Of a DNA stretch of 54,593 nt, positions 31,517 to 42,263 are shown one piece after another. Each line of letters opens with the position of its first letter. The stretch's first letter is position 1. Source of the DNA: Gammaproteobacteria bacterium. GTDB taxonomy: Bacteria; Pseudomonadota; Gammaproteobacteria; Xanthomonadales; Marinicellaceae. The stretch spans positions 1 to 54,593 of the forward strand of contig JAJRQG010000145.1 in assembly GCA_024280395.1 (NCBI GenBank), written 5' to 3'. The position numbers and the translations under genes were made by a program. The notes beneath the pieces were generated by a model. That model was not told where the DNA came from, did no database searches, and saw only the letters and a list, made by a program, of their open reading frames with translations.

Positions 31517-33523
31517 TTAAGCTTTGAATCTTAATAACCTCAAAGCATTAATCACAACCAATAAAGTCGAACCTTCATGTACAGCAACTGCCATACCGAT
31601 TCCCATAAAACCTATAATGGTTGCAGGAACCAAAAAGGCAACTATCCCTAAACTTGCCCATAAGTTCTGTTTAATAATAGACTTGGCTTTGCGGCTAAGC
31701 TTTATCGCAAAGGGTAGGTTATCTAATTTATCTGCCATTAAAGCAATATCAGCTGTTTCTAATGCCACAGCTGAACCTGCTGCTCCCATTGCAATGCCTA
31801 CGGTACTTTTTGCCATAGCAGGTGCGTCGTTAACACCATCGCCAACCATGGCTACTTTGCCTTCAGTGGCAATCAATTCATCAATGGCAGCGACTTTGTC
31901 CTCGGGCAATAAACTTCCCATGGGGTCAGTGATACCGATTTCTTTGGCTACTGCATCGGCTACTTTCTGATTGTCGCCGGTTAGCATAATCATGCGTTTG
32001 ATACCAATCTCCTTTAGTGCCAACAATGTTGCTTTGGCTTCTTTTCTGGCAACATCCATCACCGATAATAGGCCGAGATACTTGTCATCTTTGTGAACTA
32101 TCATGGCTGTATGGCCTTGTTGTTCTAATTTTTCCATAGCGTTTGTAATTTCAACGGGTACATCTTCGCCCGTTAATTCTTCAAACAAACGGCGATTCCC
32201 GATGTGAATTGGTGAGTTCTCAACTATCGCTTTAACTCCACGTGCAGTTAGTGCTTCTAAATTGGTTGCTTTAGGAACCGTCTCATCTCCCAATAACTCT
32301 TTACCTCCATTGACAATAGCTGAGGCCAGAGGATGATCACTTAATTTTTCTACTGCAATAGAGACTTTTAACAGCATGTTAAGTTCCGATGGAGCAAAAG
32401 CTATGGCATTGGTTAATTTTGGTTTACCTTCTGTTAGCGTGCCGGTTTTATCAAAAGCAACTGCAGTAAGACTGCCTAGATCTTCCAATGGACGACCACC
32501 TTTAATTAATACACCTTGTTTGGCCGCTCGTGCCACACCTGCCAATACTGCGCTAGGTGTTGATATGGCTAAAGCGCAAGGTGATGCGGCCACAAGAACC
32601 GCCATTGCGCGATAAAAACTTTCTGCAAAAGGTTCGTCAATCACTAAAAATGCAAAAAGCAACAATACCACGATAGCCAATACCGCTGGTACAAAATACC
32701 GTTCAAATTTATCGGTGAATTGCTGTGTCGGTGATTTTTGCTTTTCGGCATTCTTCACCAATTCTACTAAACGCGATAAAGTACTGTCTTTGGCAAGATT
32801 GAGCACTTTGATTTCAAGTGCGCTGCTGCCGTTGATGGTGCCAGCAAAAACTCGGTTTTCATCATCGACATTGTCCAAATTACTGATTTTACTGGCATCG
32901 ACAACTGCTGCCTTTGATACCGCCATACTTTCACCTGTTATTGGTGCTTGATTAACTGCACTGCTACCAGAAACGACCACACCATCTGCTGCAATGGTGC
33001 TATTGGGTTTAATAACAATAACATCACCAAGTTTTAACTGCTCAATGGCAATTTCTTTTAAATTACCAGAGGAATCTTTAATTAAAGCAACGGATGGTGC
33101 CAAGTCCGATAATGCTTCTATGGACTTCCGGGCTTTGTTCATGGCGTATTTTTCTAATGCATGGCCCAACGAAAAGAGGAACAACAACAATGCTCCCTCT
33201 TCCCACTTGCCAAGAGCTGCAGCTCCCGCTGCAGCCACCAACATTAAAAAATCAATTTCAAACTGACCCTTTTTAACCGTTTCATAGGCTTCAATCAAAG
33301 TGAAGAAACCACCCAAAACAAAAGCCACAATAAACAAACTCAAGGGCAACCATTCGGGTATGCTTTGCATAAAAGACAGAATTAATCCTGTCACCCAGAA
33401 TACACCACTGCCAACAGCAAAATAGAACTCTATATTTTCACCGCCAAAGCCATGACTGTGGCCACTTTCATCATCATGACCTTCATGGTTATCATGTTCT
33501 GGATTTATATTTTCACTTTTCAT
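31517..33523 (-). CDS. P1B-4-type heavy-metal ATPase
   Basis: 668 residues. His-rich N-terminus (HDNHEGHDDESGHSHG, no HMA domain), ion-site motif S314-P-C316, phosphorylation loop D358-KTGT, GDGVND hinge, and H649-E-G-S-T in the last membrane helix. SPC plus HEG(G/S) marks the P1B-4 subgroup, which exports Co(II), Zn(II) or Fe(II), rather than CPC-type Zn/Cd or Cu pumps. It starts 13 bases after czcA-like gene end on the same strand, so it appears to be part of the efflux operon. Confidence 0.9.
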   Translation of the reverse strand: MKSENINPEHDNHEGHDDESGHSHGFGGENIEFYFAVGSGVFWVTGLILSFMQSIPEWLPLSLFIVAFVLGGFFTLIEAYETVKKGQFEIDFLMLVAAAGAAALGKWEEGALLLFLFSLGHALEKYAMNKARKSIEALSDLAPSVALIKDSSGNLKEIAIEQLKLGDVIVIKPNSTIAADGVVVSGSSAVNQAPITGESMAVSKAAVVDASKISNLDNVDDENRVFAGTINGSSALEIKVLNLAKDSTLSRLVELVKNAEKQKSPTQQFTDKFERYFVPAVLAIVVLLLFAFLVIDEPFAESFYRAMAVLVAASPCALAISTPSAVLAGVARAAKQGVLIKGGRPLEDLGSLTAVAFDKTGTLTEGKPKLTNAIAFAPSELNMLLKVSIAVEKLSDHPLASAIVNGGKELLGDETVPKATNLEALTARGVKAIVENSPIHIGNRRLFEELTGEDVPVEITNAMEKLEQQGHTAMIVHKDDKYLGLLSVMDVARKEAKATLLALKEIGIKRMIMLTGDNQKVADAVAKEIGITDPMGSLLPEDKVAAIDELIATEGKVAMVGDGVNDAPAMAKSTVGIAMGAAGSAVALETADIALMADKLDNLPFAIKLSRKAKSIIKQNLWASLGIVAFLVPATIIGFMGIGMAVAVHEGSTLLVVINALRLLRFKA

Positions 33524-33536
33524 AGTAAACCTCTTT

Positions 33537-36500
33537 TTAATTATGCAGTTTAATTTGTTCTATTTTGCCTTTTGAAAATTTTGCAAACAAAACAGGCAGA
33601 ACAAACAAGGTTAAGAAGGTTGCTGTCACTAAACCACCAACAATCACTGTGGCTAATGGGCGTTGGATTTCAGCACCAATTCCGTTGGACATAATCATCG
33701 GTATTAATCCCAAAGCTGCCACAATAGCAGTCATCAACACGGGTCTTAGACGAGAAATTGCTCCTTCAAATATTGCTGTAGCTAAAGCATCTTTGGTGTT
33801 TTCTAGCCTTAGATTTATCGCTTCGACCATGACCACACCATTTAATACTGCCACCCCAAACAAGGTGATAAAACCGATAGAGCTTGGCACCGATATATAC
33901 TGACCTGAAATGTATAAAGCAAATATACCACCAATCATTGCCAAAGGTAAATTAATCAAAATTAAAACTGCTTGACCAACCGAACCAAAGGCAAAATACA
34001 ACAATAATGCGATTAACCCTATGGACAATGGCACCACTATCATTAATCTTTGCTGAGCTCTTTGCTGGTTTTTGAATTGCCCACCGATTTCCACTGTATA
34101 CCCTGTTGGTAAATCGACCTTTTCGGCAATGGCTACTCGGATGTCTTTGACCACTGAGCCCATGTCTCGGCCTTGTACATTCGCTTGAATAACCACTCGG
34201 CGTTGTACATCGTCACGACGAACCTGAGGAGGGCCTGAATCAATGGCAATATCTGCGATGTCTCCCAGTCTGACCCATGCACCAGATGGTGATTGCATTC
34301 TTAACTCAGCAATGGCAAATTGATTTTTTCGGAACTCTTTATCTAAGCGAACATAAATATTATAGCGTTCATTGCCATTAATTATTTGTCCCGCTTCAGT
34401 GCCTCCTAAACCGTCACGAACAACGGTCATCAAATCACCGACAGAAATGCCATATCGAGATAACTGTCTTCTGTTGGGTTTTATCACCAGTTGCGACTCT
34501 CCTGCGATTTGCTCCAAGGCAATGTCTCTGGCACCGTTTACAGACTGTACTGCTTTAACGATTTCTTGGCCTTTTTTAGCCAAAACATCAAGATCAGCCC
34601 CAAATAATTTTATGGCCAACTGTGCTTTTACACCGGACAGTAATTCATCAACTCTATTTGCAATGGGTTGAGAAAAGTTAAGTAACAAACCAGGAATGAC
34701 TTCGAGCTTTTCTTCCATCAAAGTTTGTAATTCTTTGCGGTTGCTGGCACTGGTCCATTCATGAACAGGTGTCATACCAATATAAAGTTCAATATTGCTG
34801 ACAGGTTCAGGATCTCCTCCGATTTCAGCTCGACCCACTCGACTCATGACATAGGTTACTTCCGGGAACTCCATAAGCATAGCCTCTAATTTTGGTGCAA
34901 TATCAATGGATGTTTCCAAGCTTGAAGAAGGCGCCAATGTTGCCCGTAGATTGATCGTTCCTTCTTCAAGTTCTGGTACAAACTCTGTGCCCAGGCGTGT
35001 CAGTACAAACAATGAAGAAAGTAACAGAACTACAGCCAGTGAAATAACCACCACCTTTGCTTTCATCGCTTTTTCTAAAGTTACGCGGTAGGCTTTTTCT
35101 AAGACTTTAACAATGGGACTGGTTCTGGCCTTTACTCCTTTTTGGAAAAAGTAACTGGCAAGAGCTGGTACAACAATCAGTGAAACAAGTAAAGAGGCTG
35201 CCATTGCTATCATGATACTCACAGCCATCGGTTGGAATAGCTTTCCTTCAACTCCTTCTAGACTAAACAATGGTGCAAATACCACCATAATAATGGTCAC
35301 AGCATAAAATACAGGTTTAGCCACTTCTCTAGCTGCCAGTTGAATGCGTAAGCCTACGGTTGTATCATTAATAATTGGCGTTTGCTCAATGTCATCTTCT
35401 GAAGCCATCTCAGCGCGTTCTTTATCATGAATAATATCGGGATGGGTCAAATGTTTGAAAATATTTTCCATCATCACCACCGCCCCATCAACCATCATAC
35501 CAATGGCAACTGCTAGACCACCAAGAGACATCAAGTTGGCCGACAGTCCATTGTATGACATAACGGTTAGCGCCATACCAACAGAAATTGGAATAGAAAT
35601 CAAAACCAAAATAACCGATCTGAAGTTCAATAAAAATAACACCAACACGATAACAATAAAGACAAAAGCTTCAATTAAAGCTTTAGATACTGTGCTGACC
35701 GCTTTTTCAATTAAGTCAGCTTGGTCATAAATTGACTCAAAACTCACACCATCAGGTAGGGCTTGTTGAATTAAGGGTATTTTACTTTTGATGCCATCAA
35801 TGGTTACCTTGGTATTGGCTCCCATACGTTTTAAAATAACACCAGAAACAACTTCACCTAAGGATTCTACGCCATTTTCAGTGCGCTTACTCATGGTGAT
35901 TGCGCCTTGGCGAATTTCACTACCAAACTCAACTTTTGCTACATCTGAAACAGTTACCACTGTTCCATCAATGGTTTTTAATGGAATTTGGCGCAATTCA
36001 GCCAAGCCATCTTCATCACTGCTCAACCAGCCCACTCCACGAATCACCAACTGTTCTTGACCTCTATTCATGTACCAGCCACCAGCATTGGTGTTGTTGT
36101 CTTCTAATGCAGAAACAACGTCAGCTTGAGACAGTCCATAAGATAAGAGTCGTGAAGGATTAAGGTTAACCTGATATTGTTTAACCTGACCACCAAAAGC
36201 AAGAACATCGGTAATGCCATCTACAGGCATCAATAACAGTTTTACCACCCAATCATTTAGACTGCGCAGAGTCATAATATCCATGCCTGAATCTTTATCG
36301 GCTTTCAGGTAATACTGATACACTTGGCCTAAGCCCGAAGTGTTGGGACCAATTTCTGGAGTACCTACACCTGGTGGTATGAGTTCTTTTGCTGACTGCA
36401 ATCGTTGAAACACCAATTGTCTTGCAAAATAAATATCAGTGCCTTCTTTAAAAACAACCGTAATACCAGATAGACCTGTTTTAGAAATTGAACGAACTTC

Positions 36501-36740
36501 CTCAACATCAGGCAGCGCATACATAACGGCTTCGATAGGAAAAGTAATGAGCTGTTCTACTTCTTCAGAGGCCAAGCCAGGGGCTTCGGTATTTATCGAA
36601 ACCTGAATGTTGGTTACATCTGGAAATGCATCCAGATTTAAGCGTGGAATATATAAAGCTGCTGCGGCAATCATGCCGATCAGTGCTAAGACCACCAGTA
36701 GTCGATTTTTTACCGACCAATCAATTAAATTATTTAACAT
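33537..36740 (-). CDS. czcA: HME-family RND metal efflux pump, CzcA-like
   Basis: 1067 residues with the RND layout: TM1 at the N-terminus (NRLLVVLALIGMIAA), large periplasmic loop, TM2-7, second loop, TM8-12. The TM4 motif AIGMMVDGAVVMMEN is the proton-relay/metal signature of the heavy-metal branch. Ends in an LPVLFAKFSK stretch typical of CzcA. Exports divalent (or monovalent) metal ions by proton antiport, with the CzcB and CzcC proteins encoded upstream. The metal cannot be fixed from the motif alone. Confidence 0.9.
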   Translation of the reverse strand: MLNNLIDWSVKNRLLVVLALIGMIAAAALYIPRLNLDAFPDVTNIQVSINTEAPGLASEEVEQLITFPIEAVMYALPDVEEVRSISKTGLSGITVVFKEGTDIYFARQLVFQRLQSAKELIPPGVGTPEIGPNTSGLGQVYQYYLKADKDSGMDIMTLRSLNDWVVKLLLMPVDGITDVLAFGGQVKQYQVNLNPSRLLSYGLSQADVVSALEDNNTNAGGWYMNRGQEQLVIRGVGWLSSDEDGLAELRQIPLKTIDGTVVTVSDVAKVEFGSEIRQGAITMSKRTENGVESLGEVVSGVILKRMGANTKVTIDGIKSKIPLIQQALPDGVSFESIYDQADLIEKAVSTVSKALIEAFVFIVIVLVLFLLNFRSVILVLISIPISVGMALTVMSYNGLSANLMSLGGLAVAIGMMVDGAVVMMENIFKHLTHPDIIHDKERAEMASEDDIEQTPIINDTTVGLRIQLAAREVAKPVFYAVTIIMVVFAPLFSLEGVEGKLFQPMAVSIMIAMAASLLVSLIVVPALASYFFQKGVKARTSPIVKVLEKAYRVTLEKAMKAKVVVISLAVVLLLSSLFVLTRLGTEFVPELEEGTINLRATLAPSSSLETSIDIAPKLEAMLMEFPEVTYVMSRVGRAEIGGDPEPVSNIELYIGMTPVHEWTSASNRKELQTLMEEKLEVIPGLLLNFSQPIANRVDELLSGVKAQLAIKLFGADLDVLAKKGQEIVKAVQSVNGARDIALEQIAGESQLVIKPNRRQLSRYGISVGDLMTVVRDGLGGTEAGQIINGNERYNIYVRLDKEFRKNQFAIAELRMQSPSGAWVRLGDIADIAIDSGPPQVRRDDVQRRVVIQANVQGRDMGSVVKDIRVAIAEKVDLPTGYTVEIGGQFKNQQRAQQRLMIVVPLSIGLIALLLYFAFGSVGQAVLILINLPLAMIGGIFALYISGQYISVPSSIGFITLFGVAVLNGVVMVEAINLRLENTKDALATAIFEGAISRLRPVLMTAIVAALGLIPMIMSNGIGAEIQRPLATVIVGGLVTATFLTLFVLPVLFAKFSKGKIEQIKLHN

Positions 36741-36771
36741 GTTTTTTCTCCGTTAAATTTATTTCTATCAG

Positions 36772-36791
36772 ATTCCTGCCTGCGCAGGAAT
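36772..36791. repeat. REP-like palindrome between czcB and czcA
   Basis: ATTCCTGC (36772-36779), loop CTGC, GCAGGAAT (36784-36791), followed by GACG. This resembles the dispersed extragenic GTCATTCCYGCGNAGGCRGGAAT-type palindromes of many proteobacteria. Only one copy is seen in this window. Confidence 0.6.
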
Positions 36792-36803
36792 GACGAAGAA
36801 AGA

Positions 36804-38024
36804 TTAATGTCCATGCGGGTCAAATCCGCCTTTGGCAATTTCTGAAGCAACAAAAAACACACCTTTTGTTACAACGCGTGTACCTGCTTTTAGGCCAAAT
36901 ATTTCACGTTGGTCACCCAAAATACGACCCACTTCAATTTCTTGCGATGCAAATTGATTGGTTTTGGTTTCTATAAATACGGCCCAGTCACCATCTGCAC
37001 TGCGCAATATGGCATCTTCTGGAACGGTCATTACCGATTTTTTAGTTTTCATGGAAAAATAAACATCGGCAAACTCACCTGGATGTAATGTATCATCTGG
37101 ATTGTCAATCAATAGACGAATAATACGTGTTCGTGTTTTTTCATCAATGGTATGCGCCTCTTGTGAAACAGTTGCTCCATAATATCTGTTGCCCACTTTT
37201 ACTTGTGCCAATGTTCCTACGGGTAAGTTGAGTTGAACTGAAGCTTGAATTCGGGCTTCAACCCACAACTGACTTTCGTCACTTAATAACATTAAGGCAT
37301 GCCCAGCTTCGACTCTTTGGCCTTGTTGAAAATCGTCACTTAAAATTGCGCCACTGGTATTGGCTATAAGCGTATACTCTCCTAGAGGTGTTTTGGTGTT
37401 ATTAATGGCTTCTTTTGATAAACCATAAGCCACTAATCTGGCTTTGCCTAATTCGAAGTCATTCATTGCCTTAATAAAACGGTTCGCTCCCACTGCTTTG
37501 CGACCCAATTGTTTGACACGTTTCCACTCGGCTTGGCTCACTTTTAGCGCAGCTTGTGATTCGGCGACTGATTCACTAAAAAGAGTCACCAATTTTTCGC
37601 CTACTTGCACATGGTCACCCAAGGCTTTGTGCCGTTTCATCACCACGGAATCAACACGTGGTGAAACCAAATAACTGGTATAGCCATTGGCTTGTATTTC
37701 ACCTGGTGCATAAATGCTGTAACTGACATTTCTGGCCTGTAATGCTTCGATTTGAATATTGACAAGCGCTTGTTGATTTTTAGTTAGACTAACGGTTGTT
37801 GCCTCTTCTTCGTCACCACCGCCATGACCGTGTTCATCACCATGCCCACCTTCTTCTTCATGATCGGCTTCATTCTCTTGTTCTTCATTGTGTTCTTCAT
37901 GTGTATCTTCAGAGGATTCCGTTTCATGAGCGTGGCTATCTTCTTGTTGTGCCATAAGCTGAGTAGGTAAGGTGGCTAAAAGCCCATAAAGGCTCAGAAT
38001 AGCTATTTTCAAAAATGTGTTCAT
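36804..38024 (-). CDS. czcB: periplasmic membrane-fusion protein, CzcB-like
   Basis: The frame extends upstream to 38180, but the ATG at 38024 overlaps the czcC stop (ATGA) and starts a signal peptide (MNTFLKIAILSLYGLLATLP), giving 406 residues. A long His/Asp/Glu-rich stretch (HAHETESSEDTHEEHNEEQE and on to GHGDEHGHGGG) precedes the usual lipoyl, alpha-hairpin and barrel domains. The acidic/His region probably collects metal ions in the periplasm for the CzcA pump. Confidence 0.9.
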   Translation of the reverse strand: MNTFLKIAILSLYGLLATLPTQLMAQQEDSHAHETESSEDTHEEHNEEQENEADHEEEGGHGDEHGHGGGDEEEATTVSLTKNQQALVNIQIEALQARNVSYSIYAPGEIQANGYTSYLVSPRVDSVVMKRHKALGDHVQVGEKLVTLFSESVAESQAALKVSQAEWKRVKQLGRKAVGANRFIKAMNDFELGKARLVAYGLSKEAINNTKTPLGEYTLIANTSGAILSDDFQQGQRVEAGHALMLLSDESQLWVEARIQASVQLNLPVGTLAQVKVGNRYYGATVSQEAHTIDEKTRTRIIRLLIDNPDDTLHPGEFADVYFSMKTKKSVMTVPEDAILRSADGDWAVFIETKTNQFASQEIEVGRILGDQREIFGLKAGTRVVTKGVFFVASEIAKGGFDPHGH

Positions 38025-39244
38025 TGCTTGTCTCCATTGGTCAGTTGAGCAGTATCGAGTAATAGTTGTATCAAAGCTGATTGATACTCTTGTTCCAGTT
38101 CGATACCGGCCAACAAACCTTCTGTTCTTTGTTGTAATGTTAATAAATATTGAGTGGTACTGATGTCTCCAACATTCCATTGTCTTTGTAATAAATCTTC
38201 GCTGTCTTTGGCTCTACCTTGCATCAGGTTCTGCCATTTATCAAAGCGTTTCTTATACTCATTAAGTGCTTGTTGTGAGGCGACGATGGCATAATACTGC
38301 TTACGTTTTACCGCTTGATAATTAGATTCAGCTGCAATCGACTGTTGGTTGGCTGCTTTATAGGCCAAACTAAAATCATTGCGAACATTCAATGGCATGG
38401 AGAAAGACAATGATACTAAGCCGTCACTGTTAATTTGTCCCGCACTTAAACCAATGGTTGGATCGGCCTTTTTGTTTTTCCCTGCAACTTCAGCAGCAAG
38501 TTCAGCAACTTGCCATTGGGCTTTAGCAGCAGCGACTCTTGGATGAGTTTCCACCTCTTTGCGGGCATCAAACTTATCAAATTTCTGCCATTTATTTGTT
38601 TCCAAATTTAGGCTTTCTTCTTGCCAATCAGGTATCAATTCATTTATTTGTGCCTCAACCCGTTTTAGTTGCGCCTGTACTCTGGCGGTTTGCCCAAAAC
38701 GTTGAGAAAGGCTCAAATAGGCAAGCTCAGTATCTAATTGACCTAAATCTCCACTTGCGCTGCGTTTTTTTACTATTTCTAATAAATTTTCTAACTGCAA
38801 CTCTTGAGCCGATGCCAGTTCAGCCTGTTTTTTCGTGGCCTGATAATCAATCAAGACATTTAATGCTTGGGCAACTTTCTGTTGGACTATTAGAGCGTAA
38901 TTTTGCTTTGCAGAAATTCGAGAATAAACAGCTTGCTCAGTACGGGTACCTCGTTTGTCTGTCCTGTCTATGGTCTGGCTGATTCCAATACTGTAAATAT
39001 CATCCTGCCCTTCAGAGTCATAATTAGATCCTATAACTGGGTTGTACAATGGCAACTCAAAGCTATCTGCCGTTGTTAAAGTACTATTCATTGCTTGCTT
39101 TGCCGCAATGACCTGAGGGTGTTTGGATACTTGTTCTGTAAGCCATGTTATATCTGACTCAAAATCTCTAGCAATAGTACCTGTTGTGACCACCATCATA
39201 GTGAAACACATTGGCAACCATCTTTTAGATATATGTTGATACAT
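38021..39244 (-). CDS. czcC: outer-membrane efflux protein, CzcC-like (TolC family)
   Basis: 407 residues with signal peptide (cleavage near TIARD) and two repeats of the TolC-type helical barrel (IDYQATKKQAELASAQELQLENLLEIV; LNEYKKRFDKWQNLMQGRAKD). Forms the outer-membrane exit duct with CzcB and CzcA. First of three overlapping or closely spaced genes; a small CzcI-like gene lies 321 bases upstream. Confidence 0.88.
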   Translation of the reverse strand: MYQHISKRWLPMCFTMMVVTTGTIARDFESDITWLTEQVSKHPQVIAAKQAMNSTLTTADSFELPLYNPVIGSNYDSEGQDDIYSIGISQTIDRTDKRGTRTEQAVYSRISAKQNYALIVQQKVAQALNVLIDYQATKKQAELASAQELQLENLLEIVKKRSASGDLGQLDTELAYLSLSQRFGQTARVQAQLKRVEAQINELIPDWQEESLNLETNKWQKFDKFDARKEVETHPRVAAAKAQWQVAELAAEVAGKNKKADPTIGLSAGQINSDGLVSLSFSMPLNVRNDFSLAYKAANQQSIAAESNYQAVKRKQYYAIVASQQALNEYKKRFDKWQNLMQGRAKDSEDLLQRQWNVGDISTTQYLLTLQQRTEGLLAGIELEQEYQSALIQLLLDTAQLTNGDKQ

Positions 39245-39565
39245 ATTTTTTCCTATTTCTTGTTGTTTTGTAGCTGCCTACTTTACAATCCTGTTAGCAA
39301 ACTCTACGTTTATTAACTAACCTTTCCTAGGTTAGCCATTATTAAATTAGTCTAAAAAATTAAATCTAATAATTTCATGTTGAACAATTAAGTATCATTC
39401 AACTCAAATTAATTCCTGAATAGAGGTAGAAACCTCTTAAATAGAAGACATCTGAAACAGCAAGGATATTCTAGGTGTGCACCACATTTTTATAATTTTG
39501 CTATAAATCGCTGTGGCTTAACAGCTAACTCAATATTCTACAATCAGAGCTTCTTTGGGGTGTGT
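39245..39565. other. intergenic region between czcC and the CzcI-like gene
   Basis: 321 bases without a supported gene. Two hairpins are seen: CTAACCT/AGGTTAG (39318-39336, 5-base loop) and AGAGGT/ACCTCT (39422-39437, 4-base loop). The czcC promoter must lie here, but no convincing -35/-10 pair or MerR-type spacer was found. Confidence 0.5.
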
Positions 39566-39916
39566 TTAAACAATCGGAGGGCGTAAATCTGGCGAAATAA
39601 CATGCGAATAGAATCGCGAGGGGTTTTGATTAATGATTTTGGGTTCGATAACTCTTAGAACTGTGTTGTCAAAGTTATCAATATAAAATTGTACAAAGCC
39701 ATGACAGTGACAACAGTGTTGGCAGTCATAAGCTGTATTGGATTGGGTTTTGGAATTGTCATTGCCTTGGTCACTATTAGAAACATTACTGGCTTGCTGA
39801 TAGCTAAATTGAGCGTCTTCAGGATTTAACTGATGAAATTGGTGTAAGTCAGCCACAGCAATAGTTGATTGCATCGCAATCAAAACCATTAATAGACGTA
39901 ACAAATTTATTTTCAT
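39566..39916 (-). CDS. small exported Cys/His protein, CzcI-like
   Basis: 116 residues, signal peptide to about residue 22 (AVA). The centre has a metal-binding-like cluster, YDCQHCCHCHGF, and the protein ends SPDLRPPIV. Position ahead of czcC, size, Cys/His cluster and a C-terminal Arg-Pro motif fit CzcI of Cupriavidus, thought to modulate czc expression. The RPPI tail is shared with the protein encoded at 8971-9300. Homology to CzcI is suggested by architecture only. Confidence 0.65.
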   Translation of the reverse strand: MKINLLRLLMVLIAMQSTIAVADLHQFHQLNPEDAQFSYQQASNVSNSDQGNDNSKTQSNTAYDCQHCCHCHGFVQFYIDNFDNTVLRVIEPKIINQNPSRFYSHVISPDLRPPIV

Positions 39917-40031
39917 AGGGTTAAAGACTTAAGTTAATGTTTAAAAAACCAAAATGGCATACTAGCAAATAAACAATATTTTGTCTATGCTCAGACACTG
40001 TTGGTACAAATGAGTTCAAATTTTATTATTT

Positions 40032-40748
40032 TCACGAGGTACTTCTAGTTCCAATACGTTTTTTAAAGGCCTCAAGAGTTTCTTTTCTTTCGGAATACCT
40101 GTTAACCATATATTCTTTATTATCACGGGTCAATAAGGTAAATTTAATCAGTTCTTCCATAACATCAGCAATGCGATCATACAATGATGAAGGTTTCATA
40201 CGACCGGATTCATCAAACTCTAACCATGCTTTTGGAACAGAAGATTGGTTTGGTATGGTTAACAAACGCATCCACCTGCCCAAAATTCGCAGTTGATTAA
40301 CTGTGTTAAATGATTGTGAGCCTCCATTAACCTGCATTACGGCCAATGTTTTCCCTTGGGTTGGTCGAACACTGCCTATTGATAAAGGAATCCAATCAAT
40401 TTGTGACTTCATAATACTGGTCATTGAACCATGGCGTTCAGGAGAACACCAAACCATGCCTTCGCTCCATGTGACCAAATTGCGCAACTCTTGAACTTTT
40501 TCATGGGACTCATCTACGGTATCGGGCTGTGGCAAGTCTATGGGGTCGAATATTTTGGTTTCGGCACCAAAGAACTGCAATAACCGTTCAGCTTCTTCTG
40601 TTGCATAACGACTAAATGAACGCTCACGCAACGAACCATACATTAATAGTATTTTGGGTGCGTGATTGCTCTGATTGACTTTAAACAATTCGTCTTTATC
40701 AATCTGTTTTATGCTTTCTGTGTCTATGTTAGGCAATTTATTTTTCAT
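40032..40748 (-). CDS. arsH: ArsH, NADPH-dependent FMN reductase / organoarsenical oxidase
   Basis: 238 residues of the flavodoxin-like fold: FMN-binding [24 protein letters not shown], then [24 protein letters not shown] and [13 protein letters not shown], all typical of ArsH. ArsH oxidises trivalent methylarsenicals and reduces other compounds with NADPH. The start overlaps the acr3 stop (ATGA). Last gene of the ars operon. Confidence 0.9.
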   Translation of the reverse strand: MKNKLPNIDTESIKQIDKDELFKVNQSNHAPKILLMYGSLRERSFSRYATEEAERLLQFFGAETKIFDPIDLPQPDTVDESHEKVQELRNLVTWSEGMVWCSPERHGSMTSIMKSQIDWIPLSIGSVRPTQGKTLAVMQVNGGSQSFNTVNQLRILGRWMRLLTIPNQSSVPKAWLEFDESGRMKPSSLYDRIADVMEELIKFTLLTRDNKEYMVNRYSERKETLEAFKKRIGTRSTS

Positions 40749-41761
40749 GACTTAAACCAGTGTTGTGTTCTATTGGCAAAGGCGACCAAAGATAGCATAA
40801 CCGGCACTTCAACCAAAACACCAACAACAGTGGCCAAGGCAGCGCCTGAATTCAATCCAAAGAGTGAAATAGCAACGGCTACTGCCAGTTCAAAAAAGTT
40901 TGAAGTGGCAATCATGCAAGCTGGTGCTGCAATATTATAAGGTAATTTTAAGGCTTTAGCGATGCCATAACTGATAGCAAAAATGCCGTAAGTTTGTATC
41001 ATTAATGGAATGGCAATTAGACCTATTGCCAAAGGGTTGTCCAAAATGGTTTGCGCTTGGAAACCAAACAACAAAACCACAGTTGCCAATAAACCAATGA
41101 TTGAAAAGGGTTTAATTTTGCTTAAAAATGTTTGGATACTGGCTTCGCCTTTTTTATTCAATGCTTTGCGGGTTAAAACCCCAGCAACCAAGGGCAACAA
41201 TACATACAATACCACCGAAACCAACAAAGTATTCCAAGGAACCTCAATATCTGAAACACCCAGCAAAAAGGCAGTAATCGGCGCAAAGGCAAAAATCATG
41301 ATGATATCATTCACCGATACTTGCACTAAAGTATAATTCGCATCGCCTTTGGTCAATTGGCTCCATACAAACACCATCGCTGTACACGGTGCCACACCCA
41401 ATAAAATCATGCCAGCAATATATTCATTGGCAGTTTGTGCATCGACCAAATTGGCAAAGAAAATTTTAAAGAACAACCAACCCAACAATGCCATGGTAAA
41501 AGGTTTAACTAACCAATTAATCACCACAGTTAATATAATTCCCTTGGGTTTATTAGTCACTTCTTTTACCGAAGAAAAATCAATTTGCACCATCATCGGA
41601 TAAATCATCACCCAAATCAATATGGCTACGGGTAGGTTGACATGTGCATATTCCATTGCAGCAAACAGTTGAAAAGCTTCAGGAACCATTTTTCCTAGTA
41701 ATACACCTGCAGCTATACACAATCCCACCCACAAACTTAAATATCTTTCAAAAATACCCAT
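40745..41761 (-). CDS. acr3: ACR3-family arsenite efflux permease
   Basis: 338 residues, ten hydrophobic segments. ACR3 signatures: [31 protein letters not shown] at the N-terminus and [16 protein letters not shown] with the essential Cys in TM4, then [17 protein letters not shown]-like [10 protein letters not shown]. Extrudes As(III) across the inner membrane. Starts two bases after arsC. Confidence 0.92.
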   Translation of the reverse strand: MGIFERYLSLWVGLCIAAGVLLGKMVPEAFQLFAAMEYAHVNLPVAILIWVMIYPMMVQIDFSSVKEVTNKPKGIILTVVINWLVKPFTMALLGWLFFKIFFANLVDAQTANEYIAGMILLGVAPCTAMVFVWSQLTKGDANYTLVQVSVNDIIMIFAFAPITAFLLGVSDIEVPWNTLLVSVVLYVLLPLVAGVLTRKALNKKGEASIQTFLSKIKPFSIIGLLATVVLLFGFQAQTILDNPLAIGLIAIPLMIQTYGIFAISYGIAKALKLPYNIAAPACMIATSNFFELAVAVAISLFGLNSGAALATVVGVLVEVPVMLSLVAFANRTQHWFKS

Positions 41762-41763
41762 TT

Positions 41764-42258
41764 TTATATTTCCCCAATTTCGTCAAAAATCTCTTTGATT
41801 TGTTTATCTGTCATGCCACCAAAATCATGGCAACATGCGCGGTTTATTCTTTTTTCTAAAGTACCAATGACAGCATCAAAGGCGGTTTGTCGATTTTCAT
41901 CGGCTATGTCGGCTTTAGATGGATCATTTAACCCCCAATGTACTTTAATTGCATTGCCCGATTTTGTAGAAAAGTACAATGGACAAACCTCTTTTGCCGC
42001 ATTGTCACAAACGGTTATGGTCATATCTGGAATATAGTCTCCCAAATCATTCCAAGATTTACTTTGTAGGTTTTGTTCATTGAATCCACGGCGTTTTAAA
42101 TGTTCCAAAGTCAAAGGGTGCACCTTACCTACAGGAGAAGAACCTGCACTTTTGACCTGAATAGAGTGGTTGCCCGTTTTTGCAATGATTTGTCTCATAA
42201 TTGCTTCGCCCAAGATACTGCGGCAACGGTTATGGGTGCATATAAATAAAATATTCAT
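41764..42258 (-). CDS. arsC: arsenate reductase, low-molecular-weight phosphatase (thioredoxin) type
   Basis: 164 residues from the ATG at 42258 (a TTG lies five codons upstream). P-loop [16 protein letters not shown] with catalytic Cys and Arg, matching LMW protein-tyrosine-phosphatase-like ArsC. Further Cys in [11 protein letters not shown] could complete the disulfide relay. Reduces As(V) to As(III) for export by ACR3. Second gene of the operon. Confidence 0.9.
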   Translation of the reverse strand: MNILFICTHNRCRSILGEAIMRQIIAKTGNHSIQVKSAGSSPVGKVHPLTLEHLKRRGFNEQNLQSKSWNDLGDYIPDMTITVCDNAAKEVCPLYFSTKSGNAIKVHWGLNDPSKADIADENRQTAFDAVIGTLEKRINRACCHDFGGMTDKQIKEIFDEIGEI

Positions 42259-42263
42259 GGGTT

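Noticed and set aside
35455-36163. Open frames antisense to the czcA-like gene
   Set aside because: Composition of reverse-strand shadows, no domain, and they lie fully inside a well-supported RND gene.
38025-38180. N-terminal extension of the czcB-like frame
   Set aside because: Lies within czcC and lacks signal-peptide character; the ATG at 38024 starts a clear signal peptide.
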